5,084 bases of DNA from JBBDIX01 sp050486225 (GTDB lineage Bacteria; Actinomycetota; Nitriliruptoria; Nitriliruptorales; Nitriliruptoraceae). How positions within the stretch are numbered: the first letter of the stretch is position 1; each line of letters opens with the position of its first letter. The stretch lies in NCBI GenBank assembly GCA_050486225.1, contig JBJHCV010000027.1:1-5084 (forward strand). Direction: 5' to 3'. A model generated the notes under the pieces. The model worked only from the letters and a program-made list of their open reading frames with translations, was not told where the DNA came from and did not search any database. The translations under genes and the position numbers were made by a program. Of this stretch, positions 1 to 5,084 are shown piece by piece.

Positions 1-1
1 C

Positions 2-892
2 GGGCCGCACGGTCCCCGCCAACCCGACGTGCTGGTGATGACCGCGACACCGATCCCGCGTTCGCTTGCGATGACGGTCTACGGCGATCTCGACGTCACC
101 GAACTCGACGAGCTTCCGGCTGGCCGCCAGCCCGTGAGCACGCAGCTGATCACACCTGCACGGCCGGATCGCCGCGAGGCGCTGTACGCGTTCATCCGCG
201 AGGAGGTCCGTGCGGGCCGCCGGGCGTACGTGGTCTGCCCGTTCGTCGAGCCGTCGGAGTCCGTCGACGGTGTCGCCGCGGTTGCCGAGCACCAGCGGTT
301 GGCCGAGCAGGTCTTCGACGACATAGAGGTCGGACTCGTGCATGGTCGGATGCGCGCGGACGACAAGGATGCGGCGATGGCGGCGTTCCGTGACGGTCGT
401 GCGCCCGTGCTGGTGTCGACCACCGTGATCGAGGTCGGTGTCGACGTCGCCGAGGCGACCGTGATGGTCGTCGAGGACGCCGAGAGGTTCGGTATCAGCC
501 AGCTGCATCAGCTGCGGGGTCGCGTCGGTCGCGGGCCGCACCGTTCGTACTGCGCACTCATGGCCGGTTGGAACGGTGTGCTCGGTGACGACGCGCGGGA
601 CCGTCTCGATGCGGTGTGTTCGACCACGGACGGCTTCCGGCTGGCCGAGGCCGACCTCGCCCTGCGCGGTGCGGGTGAGCTCCTCGGTCGACGGCAGTCC
701 GGCGCGCAGGACCTGCGGCTGACCGACCTCCGACGGGACACGGAGGCTATTCGCCGGAGCCGGTCGCTTGCGCGGGCGATCGTCACCGACGACCCGACTC
801 TGTCCGATCCGTCCAACTCGAGTCTGCGTACCGCACTCGAGCGCCGGTTCCCCGGAGGTGTCGAGGCGTTCGCCGCACTCGACGCCGGATGA
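2..892 (+). CDS. recG: ATP-dependent DNA helicase RecG, C-terminal part (5' end outside window)
   Basis: RecG is a superfamily 2 double-stranded DNA translocase that remodels stalled replication forks and branch-migrates Holliday junctions in the cytoplasm. Only the last ~296 residues are here, of a family length near 700; the wedge domain and Walker A and B motifs would lie before base 1. The frame is open from base 2 and ends at the TGA at 890-892. Seen in order: motif III MTATPIPR (38-61), followed by the YGDLDV..DELPAGR stretch typical of RecG; motif V VLVSTTVIEVGVDV (407-448); motif VI QLHQLRGRVGRG (500-535) with its arginine finger; and the RecG-specific translocation (TRG) segment DLALRGAGELLGRRQSG (653-703). 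The TRG segment separates RecG from Mfd and PriA. No frameshift or missing motif is visible. The next gene follows after 61 bp on the same strand. The true start cannot be seen; the in-frame GTG at 29 is internal. Confidence 0.97.
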   Translation, partial: GPHGPRQPDVLVMTATPIPRSLAMTVYGDLDVTELDELPAGRQPVSTQLITPARPDRREALYAFIREEVRAGRRAYVVCPFVEPSESVDGVAAVAEHQRLAEQVFDDIEVGLVHGRMRADDKDAAMAAFRDGRAPVLVSTTVIEVGVDVAEATVMVVEDAERFGISQLHQLRGRVGRGPHRSYCALMAGWNGVLGDDARDRLDAVCSTTDGFRLAEADLALRGAGELLGRRQSGAQDLRLTDLRRDTEAIRRSRSLARAIVTDDPTLSDPSNSSLRTALERRFPGGVEAFAALDAG

Positions 893-953
893 ACCAATGG
901 TGCGGTCGTCTGCGCGGATGGTCGTGGCCCCCTAGCGTTGAGGTCGTCTGCAC

Positions 954-1781
954 ATGAGGGCTGCGGTGGTTCGTCGGTTGGCGGTGGTCACGGGCGCGTC
1001 GAGTGGAATCGGCGCGGCCACGGCACTGGCGCTGGGCGCCCGAGGCTGGACCGTCGTCGTCGTCGCACGTCGCCACGACCGGCTGCAGCGCCTCGCCGAT
1101 GCGATCCGTGACGCAGGGGGTGAAGCCGTCGTCGAAGCCATCGACGCCGCCGACCAAGTCGCGGTCGCATCGATGTCCGGACGCATCCAGGTGCAGCTGG
1201 GAGTGCCCGACGTGATCGTCCACGCCGCTGGCGCGGGTGGCTGGCAGTGGGCACGCGACACCACCCCGGCTGCGCTGGAGGCCAGCCTGGATGCGCCGCT
1301 GCGGGCCACCCACTACCTGACCCACGCATTCCTCGGCGGGATGGCCGAACGGGACGCGGGCGTGATCGTTCACGTGGGGTCACCGGCCGGCTTGTTCGCC
1401 TGGCCGGGAGTGACCGGGCACACGGTGGCTGCGTGGGCGGTGCGCGGCCTGCACGAATCACTGCGCCAGGAGTTCGCCGGCACCGGCGTGCGTTCCTGCC
1501 TCGTCGTGTTCGGTCGTGTCGACACCGCGTTCTGGGAGGCCAACCCCGGCGCCCGCGACCAGCTGCCCTGGCTGCTGCGTCTCGGGGCGGCCTTCACGCC
1601 TGAGGACGGCGCACGAGCGATTCTCGCCGTCATCGACCGTCCGTGTGGCATAGCCGTCCATCCGCGCAGACTGCGTACGCTCGCGCGCCTGAGCCGCTGG
1701 ATGCCGTCGGTGACGTCCTGGCTGCTCCGCCGGGGTCCGGCGCGGCGGCCCACGCCGACCCGTCGTCCCCGGCGGCGCTGA
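954..1781 (+). CDS. Short-chain dehydrogenase/reductase family protein with replaced catalytic Tyr/Lys
   Basis: A 275-residue classical SDR, a cytoplasmic NAD(P)(H)-binding Rossmann protein. The cofactor loop TGASSGIG is at residues 13-20. The strand-2 end VVVVARR (34-40) has Arg and no Asp, which in this family points to NADP(H). HAAGAG stands in place of the usual NNAG. In the active-site region SPAGLFAWPGVTGH, Ser143 fits the catalytic Ser. The position 13 residues later, normally Tyr, is His156 (CAC at 1419-1421), and the Lys position four further on is Ala160 (GCG at 1431-1433). The structural Asn before the TRAxL-like helix also seems absent. The hydride-transfer chemistry is therefore doubtful, although cofactor binding looks intact. 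The C-terminus ends in a likely amphipathic helix (about 243-258) and a tail of nine Arg in 17 residues. The ATG at 954 is preceded by GAGG at 940-943, ten bases away, and places the cofactor loop at the usual depth. The substrate cannot be named. A degenerate or non-catalytic SDR is the main alternative to an active reductase. Confidence 0.9.
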   Translation: MRAAVVRRLAVVTGASSGIGAATALALGARGWTVVVVARRHDRLQRLADAIRDAGGEAVVEAIDAADQVAVASMSGRIQVQLGVPDVIVHAAGAGGWQWARDTTPAALEASLDAPLRATHYLTHAFLGGMAERDAGVIVHVGSPAGLFAWPGVTGHTVAAWAVRGLHESLRQEFAGTGVRSCLVVFGRVDTAFWEANPGARDQLPWLLRLGAAFTPEDGARAILAVIDRPCGIAVHPRRLRTLARLSRWMPSVTSWLLRRGPARRPTPTRRPRRR

Positions 1782-1825
1782 CGACCTATCACCCATCTGC
1801 GACCGCCGGTCGATGGCCGCGAGAC

Positions 1826-1870
1826 GCCGTCGACCACGTGGCCGGGGGATGCCGTCGGCCACGTGGCCGG
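1826..1870. repeat. Tandem 20-bp repeat pair with CACGTG palindromic cores
   Basis: Two 20-bp copies at 1826-1845 and 1851-1870 differ at a single base (A at 1833, G at 1858) and are separated by 5 bp, so their starts are 25 bp apart. Each copy is centred on CACGTG: the first core is CCACGTGG (1834-1841), and the second is a perfect 14-bp palindrome (1856-1869). They lie in the 131-bp spacer between the SDR stop and the oligopeptidase B start, ending 42 bp before the GTG. Two closely spaced palindromes in an intergenic region could be paired operator sites for a dimeric regulator, or simply the two arms of a hairpin. No protein that binds them can be named from the sequence. Confidence 0.7.
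1834..1866 (+). promoter_or_regulatory. Predicted strong hairpin (11-bp stem, 11-nt loop) in the leader of the oligopeptidase B operon
   Basis: Bases 1834-1844 are exactly complementary to 1856-1866, giving an 11-bp G/C-rich stem with an 11-base loop (1845-1855). After one mismatch (1833/1867), two more pairs form (1831-1832 with 1868-1869). No T-run follows, so this is not a classical intrinsic terminator, though actinobacteria are reported to use U-less hairpins. It could end transcription from the recG-SDR side, protect the 5' end of the peptidase operon mRNA, or exist only because the tandem palindromes are operators. The structure follows directly from the bases; its role is inference. 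Confidence 0.4.
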
Positions 1871-1903
1871 CGCCCCGGCTGGCCGACGACCCGAACTGTT
1901 GCT

Positions 1904-1908
1904 GGAGG
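1904..1908 (+). promoter_or_regulatory. Shine-Dalgarno GGAGG that decides the oligopeptidase B start
   Basis: GGAGG lies four bases before the GTG at 1913. The reading frame stays open upstream to 1643, well inside the SDR gene, but that extension has no oligopeptidase B resemblance. The family's N-terminus (a His-Pro pair about 15 residues in, then the DPWYWMRD segment) fits translation from 1913. Confidence 0.75.
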
Positions 1909-1912
1909 TCCC

Positions 1913-4114
1913 GTGACCACATCCGTCCCCGTGCCACGTCCCGAACGTCGCTCCCACCCGATGCAACGTGCGGACGGGACGACGTTCGACGACCCCTGGT
2001 ACTGGATGCGTGACCGTGACGATCCGACCGTGCTGGCCCATCTCGAGGCAGAGAACGCCTACACCGATGCGGTGCTGGCGCCGCTCGAGAACCTTCGGGA
2101 GGGGCTGTTCGACGAGATTCGCGGTCGTATCGCAGAGGACGACGCGTCGGCGCCGGTTTTGCTACCTGCCGGTGACGGGCCAGGCGGCTGGGTGTACTAC
2201 CGGCGCATGCGTGCCGGGCAGCAGTACGCGATCCACGCGCGTCGTCCGGTGCCCGCCGAGGTATCCGACGTCGGTCAACTCACCGACGACCTGCGCAGCG
2301 CCGTCGACCCGATCACGCCACCCGACGACGAGCAGATATTGCTCGACGAGAACGCCGAGGCCGCCGAGCACGACTACTTCCGGCTCGGCAACTTCGCGAT
2401 CAGTCCCGATCAGCGGTTTGTCGCCGAAGCCGTCGATCTCGACGGCGGCGAGGTCTACACGATCCGGATTCGTGATCTGGCTACAGGGTCCCTGCTCGAC
2501 GATGTCATCCCGCGTGCTGCCGCGTCCATCGCCTGGTACGACGGTGGCGCCGCGCTGCTCTACACGGTGCAGGACGACGCATGGCGCCCGTTCCAGGTGT
2601 GGCGTCACGTCCTGGGGACACCGGTCGAGACGGACCAGCTCGTCGTCGAGGAGCACGACGAGCGGTTCTGGCTCGGTCTGGGGCGGACTCGTTCACAGCG
2701 TTTCCTGGCCATCACCGCCGCGAGCAAGGTGACCAGCGAGTGGCAGCTCGTGGACGCGAGCGACCCCGAGGCGCCGGCCCGGATGGTGGTCCCTCGCCGC
2801 ACGGGGATCGAGGTAGACCTCGATCATCGGGAACGGTGGCTCTATCTCGTCCACAACGCCGACGGTGCCCGCGACTTCCAGTTGAGTGTCGTCGATGTCG
2901 AAGACCCGCGTCCTGAGGCGTGGACCACCCTCGTCGCCCATCGGCCCGGGGTGCGGCTCGAAGGGGCGGACGTATTCGCCGACCACCTGGTGCTGTCCGA
3001 GCGGACCGAGGCCCGCACGTTGCTGCGCGTGTGCGATCCCGACACCGGCGAGGGCGAACCGCTGCCGGTCGACGACGAGGTGTCGAGTACCGGACTGGGA
3101 CCCAACCCGCTGTTCGCCACCCGCACCCTGCGTTACGTCTACTCCTCGATGGTCACCCCGACCGAGGTGGTCGATCTCGACCTCGACACCGGGCAGCGAC
3201 GCGTCGTCAAGCGGCAGGAGGTGCGGGGCGGGCACGACCCGTCCCGGTACGTGACCTGGCGCGAGTGGGCGACCGCCCCCGACGGCACTGCGGTGCCGGT
3301 CAGCCTGGTGCGCCACGTCGACGTCGCGTTGGACGGCGCCGCGCCCTGTCTGCTGTACGGCTACGGGTCGTACGAGATCTCGATCGACCCGGGGTTCTCG
3401 GTGTCCAGGCTGAGCCTGCTCGACCGAGGCATGGTGTTCGCTGTCGCGCACGTCCGGGGCGGCGGCGAGATGGGAAGACGCTGGTACGAGGAGGGCCGGC
3501 TCCAACACAAGACGAACACGTTCACCGACTTCATCGCGTGCGCTCAGCACCTGGTGGATGCGCAGGTGACCGCGCACGATCGGCTGGTGATCCGGGGTGG
3601 GTCGGCTGGCGGACTGCTGATCGGCGCGGTGCTGAACCTTCGTCCGGGCCTGGTCACCGCCGCGGTCGCCGAGGTTCCGTTCGTCGACGTGGTGACGACG
3701 ATGTCGGACCCGAGCATTCCGTTGACCGTCATCGAGTACGACGAGTGGGGAGATCCGCAGGACCCCGAGGTGTGTGCGGTAATGCGGGCGTGGTCGCCCT
3801 ACGACAATGTGCAGTCGGGGTCACGCCCGGCCGTGCTGGTCACCGCGGGCCTGAACGATCCGCGCGTGCAGTACTGGGAGCCGGCGAAGTGGGTGGCTCG
3901 GTTGCGGGAGGCGACCACCGATGGAGGCCCGGTGCTGCTGCGGATCGAGATGGGCGCCGGGCACGGCGGGAGGTCCGGACGCTACGACGCGCTCCGCGAC
4001 GAAGCCGAGGTGCTCGCGTTCGTGCTCGATCGCGTCGGACTGGCCGGCGGTTCGACAGGGGACGACCATAGGGGCATCGCCGAGCCGCCGGCCGGCGAGC
4101 CTTCCGGCGCCTAG
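1913..4114 (+). CDS. ptrB: Oligopeptidase B (protease II), serine peptidase family S9A
   Basis: Cytoplasmic serine oligopeptidase that cuts short peptides after Arg or Lys; a seven-bladed propeller over the active site excludes folded proteins. The product is 733 residues, against about 690 in enterobacteria. An N-terminal segment with DPWYWMRD (27-34) leads into the propeller, roughly residues 75-430, followed by the alpha/beta-hydrolase domain. The hydrolase domain shows GYGSYE (483-488) with oxyanion Tyr484, HVRGGGEMG (513-521), GGSAGG with nucleophile Ser564, Asp649 in NDPRVQYWEP, and His684 in GAGHGG. The triad spacing of 85 and 35 residues equals that which I recall for the E. coli enzyme (532, 617, 652). 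The S1 acids correspond to Glu608 and Asp610; of the two S2 acids, Asp492 is kept but the second is Gly494. Compared with E. coli there is about 20 extra residues around 111-140 and a ~15-residue polar tail. No signal peptide is visible. Prolyl oligopeptidase is less likely given the basic-pocket motifs. rsmD follows after 8 bp. Confidence 0.95.
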   Translation: MTTSVPVPRPERRSHPMQRADGTTFDDPWYWMRDRDDPTVLAHLEAENAYTDAVLAPLENLREGLFDEIRGRIAEDDASAPVLLPAGDGPGGWVYYRRMRAGQQYAIHARRPVPAEVSDVGQLTDDLRSAVDPITPPDDEQILLDENAEAAEHDYFRLGNFAISPDQRFVAEAVDLDGGEVYTIRIRDLATGSLLDDVIPRAAASIAWYDGGAALLYTVQDDAWRPFQVWRHVLGTPVETDQLVVEEHDERFWLGLGRTRSQRFLAITAASKVTSEWQLVDASDPEAPARMVVPRRTGIEVDLDHRERWLYLVHNADGARDFQLSVVDVEDPRPEAWTTLVAHRPGVRLEGADVFADHLVLSERTEARTLLRVCDPDTGEGEPLPVDDEVSSTGLGPNPLFATRTLRYVYSSMVTPTEVVDLDLDTGQRRVVKRQEVRGGHDPSRYVTWREWATAPDGTAVPVSLVRHVDVALDGAAPCLLYGYGSYEISIDPGFSVSRLSLLDRGMVFAVAHVRGGGEMGRRWYEEGRLQHKTNTFTDFIACAQHLVDAQVTAHDRLVIRGGSAGGLLIGAVLNLRPGLVTAAVAEVPFVDVVTTMSDPSIPLTVIEYDEWGDPQDPEVCAVMRAWSPYDNVQSGSRPAVLVTAGLNDPRVQYWEPAKWVARLREATTDGGPVLLRIEMGAGHGGRSGRYDALRDEAEVLAFVLDRVGLAGGSTGDDHRGIAEPPAGEPSGA

Positions 4115-4117
4115 GAG
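4112..4117 (+). promoter_or_regulatory. Shine-Dalgarno of rsmD overlapping the ptrB stop codon
   Basis: TAGGAG combines the ptrB TAG stop (4112-4114) with the AGGAG ribosome binding sequence (4113-4117), five bases before the rsmD GTG at 4123. A ribosome terminating on ptrB covers this site, which suggests translational coupling. Confidence 0.75.
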
Positions 4118-4122
4118 CCCTC

Positions 4123-4713
4123 GTGCGTGTCATCGCCGGAGCGGCGAAAGGGCGCCGCCTTCGCGCGCCACGGTCTGACCGCACGCGGCCGACGAGCGAC
4201 CGGGTGCGTGAAGCGCTGTTCTCCTCGCTGCAGGACCGGCTGCCCGGCGCACGTGTGCTCGATCTCTACGCGGGTTCGGGCAGTCTGGGGCTCGAGGCGG
4301 CCTCCCGTGGGGCGGCATCGGTGACCTTCGTCGAGCATGCGCACGACACCGCGGAGGTGCTCCGCCACAACGTCACGTTGGTCGCCGAGGTGGTCGTGGC
4401 GGACCTGCGGGTCGTCGTTGCACCGGTCGATCGTGCGCTGCGGCAGGCGCTGCCCGGCGCGCCTTTCGACCTGGTCCTCGTTGATCCGCCGTACGCCCTT
4501 TCCGGCGAGGAGCTCGCCGTGGTCCTGCGGGCGCTACCCGGCGTCGTCGTGGCTGACGGCCTGGTCGTCGTCGAACGCTCCCGCCGGGACGCTCCACCGG
4601 ACTGGCCCGCGCAACTGCGCCACAGTGGAACACGTCGCTACGGTGACACCACGCTGTACCGCGCCGAGCGCGACCCGACGGCGCCCGATGGCGCCCGGGC
4701 CACTGGACGTTAA
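4123..4713 (+). CDS. rsmD: 16S rRNA (guanine(966)-N(2))-methyltransferase RsmD
   Basis: Uses S-adenosylmethionine to methylate N2 of G966 (E. coli numbering) in 16S rRNA of the assembling 30S subunit, near the P-site tRNA. The 196-residue product has normal family length. The N-terminus RVIAGAAKGRRL (2-13) and RPTSDRVREALF (22-33) are the hallmark RsmD segments. The SAM-binding motif I is LDLYAGSGSLGLEA (46-59), with acidic Glu71 at the end of the next strand. The catalytic N-methyltransferase motif DPPY is at 121-124. The C-terminal ~20 residues are polar and poorly conserved. The GTG start at 4123 is supported by AGGAG five bases upstream and by the family's N-terminus beginning right there. 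It lies 8 bp after ptrB and 9 bp before coaD; rsmD-coaD adjacency is widespread in Gram-positive bacteria. No defect is seen. Confidence 0.96.
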   Translation: MRVIAGAAKGRRLRAPRSDRTRPTSDRVREALFSSLQDRLPGARVLDLYAGSGSLGLEAASRGAASVTFVEHAHDTAEVLRHNVTLVAEVVVADLRVVVAPVDRALRQALPGAPFDLVLVDPPYALSGEELAVVLRALPGVVVADGLVVVERSRRDAPPDWPAQLRHSGTRRYGDTTLYRAERDPTAPDGARATGR

Positions 4714-4716
4714 GGA
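4712..4716 (+). promoter_or_regulatory. Shine-Dalgarno of coaD overlapping the rsmD stop codon
   Basis: AAGGA shares its first two bases with the rsmD TAA stop (4711-4713) and sits six bases before the coaD GTG at 4723, repeating the stop-over-SD arrangement seen at the ptrB-rsmD junction. Confidence 0.7.
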
Positions 4717-4722
4717 ACCCCG

Positions 4723-5084
4723 GTGAGTGTCACCGCCGTGTGCCCCGGAAGCTTCGACCCGGTGACCCTGGGCCATCTCGACATCATCGAGCGGGCCGCG
4801 AAGCGGTTCGACGCGGTCGTGGTGGCCGTCGTGGGCAATCCCAACAAGGCGTCCACGTTCACCCTGGACGAACGTGTGAAGATGGTGACCGAGGAGGTCG
4901 CCGGACTCGACGGGGTGCGGGTGGTCTCATTCGAAGGCCTGCTCGTCGACCTGTGTCACCGCGAAGGCATCGACGTGATCTGCAAGGGGCTGCGCGGAGT
5001 GGCCGACTTCGAGATCGAGCAGCGGATGGCCCAGATGAACCTGCGCATCGGTGGTGTCGAGACGGTGTTCCTGGCGACGCGTCC
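4723..5084 (+). CDS. coaD: Phosphopantetheine adenylyltransferase CoaD, N-terminal part (3' end outside window)
   Basis: Catalyses the penultimate step of coenzyme A synthesis: 4'-phosphopantetheine plus ATP gives dephospho-CoA and pyrophosphate, in the cytoplasm as a hexamer. The window holds the first 120 residues of about 160. The nucleotidyltransferase signature PGSFDPVTLGH (8-18) carries His18 of the T/HxGH motif, with Ser10 at the position that is Thr in E. coli. Lys42 is in NPNK, and Lys88 and Arg91 are in KGLR. The next segment, DFEIEQRMAQMN (95-106), keeps Glu99 but has Ile98 where Tyr is usual. These numbers coincide with the E. coli residues, which supports the GTG start at 4723, as does the AAGGA six bases upstream. 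The C-terminal ISSS-type nucleotide-binding motif is not in the window. It is the third gene of a tight run after ptrB and rsmD; the reading frame is intact. Confidence 0.97.
   Translation, partial: MSVTAVCPGSFDPVTLGHLDIIERAAKRFDAVVVAVVGNPNKASTFTLDERVKMVTEEVAGLDGVRVVSFEGLLVDLCHREGIDVICKGLRGVADFEIEQRMAQMNLRIGGVETVFLATR

Noticed and set aside
904..951. Ten-base direct repeat GGTCGTCTGC in the recG-SDR spacer (904-913 and 942-951)
   Set aside because: Short, GC-rich, and not palindromic; the second copy lies against the SDR start. It may be chance, and no promoter elements could be recognised around it.
783..1373. Minus-strand open frame across the recG-SDR junction
   Set aside because: It overlaps two well-supported + strand genes and has no recognisable domain or good ribosome binding sequence.
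1643..1912. Possible N-terminal extension of oligopeptidase B overlapping the SDR gene
   Set aside because: The frame is open but the translation has no family resemblance, lies partly in another frame of the SDR gene, and a GGAGG before the GTG at 1913 fits the family's N-terminus.
1782..1912. Sigma-70 type promoter in the spacer before ptrB
   Set aside because: No convincing -35/-10 pair could be found by eye; a promoter is likely here but cannot be placed.
2693..3577. Long antisense open frame (294 codons) inside ptrB, and another at 2162-2656
   Set aside because: Long antisense frames are expected in GC-rich genes with strong third-position bias; the translations show no recognisable domain and lie opposite a well-supported gene.
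2920..4071. Alternative + strand frame of 383 codons inside ptrB
   Set aside because: Its Arg/Gly-rich low-complexity translation is a frame shadow of the catalytic domain of ptrB, whose motifs are intact.
4086..4097. Twelve-base palindrome CGCCGGCCGGCG near the end of ptrB, considered as a terminator
   Set aside because: It is inside the coding region, made only of G and C with no usable loop or T-run, and the tight junction to rsmD argues against termination there.

Overview
The window looks like chromosomal DNA of a high-GC Actinomycetota bacterium. By eye it is roughly 70% G+C, with strong G/C preference at third codon positions and frequent GTG starts. A recG ... rsmD-coaD neighbourhood is common in actinobacteria. 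The class cannot be fixed from the sequence; an acidimicrobiial or similar lineage is only a guess. All five genes lie on the + strand. I see no RNA gene, insertion sequence, CRISPR array, phage gene or attachment site.

Layout: (1) bases 2-892 hold the C-terminal ~296 residues of the ATP-dependent DNA helicase RecG; its start lies before the window. (2) After 61 bp, bases 954-1781 encode a 275-residue classical short-chain dehydrogenase/reductase (SDR). Its Rossmann fold is intact, but the catalytic Tyr and Lys positions hold His and Ala. (3) A 131-bp spacer (1782-1912) contains a tandem pair of 20-bp near-identical repeats, each centred on CACGTG, which together can fold into a strong hairpin. 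(4) Bases 1913-4114 encode oligopeptidase B (S9A family, 733 residues) with a complete Ser-Asp-His triad. (5) Bases 4123-4713 encode RsmD, the 16S rRNA G966 N2-methyltransferase. (6) Bases 4723-5084 encode the first 120 residues of CoaD, phosphopantetheine adenylyltransferase; the window cuts it off.

Oligopeptidase B, rsmD and coaD are packed tightly, with gaps of 8 and 9 bp. The Shine-Dalgarno of each downstream gene overlaps the stop codon of the gene before it, so they are probably one translationally coupled transcript. recG, rsmD and coaD serve DNA repair, ribosome maturation and coenzyme A synthesis and have no shared pathway; their proximity is a conserved housekeeping arrangement. The SDR and the peptidase look like accessory genes sitting between recG and rsmD.

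I found no convincing undescribed multi-gene system. The points most worth a second look are the SDR with a replaced catalytic Tyr/Lys pair, the tandem CACGTG hairpin ahead of the peptidase operon, and the altered substrate-pocket acids in oligopeptidase B.
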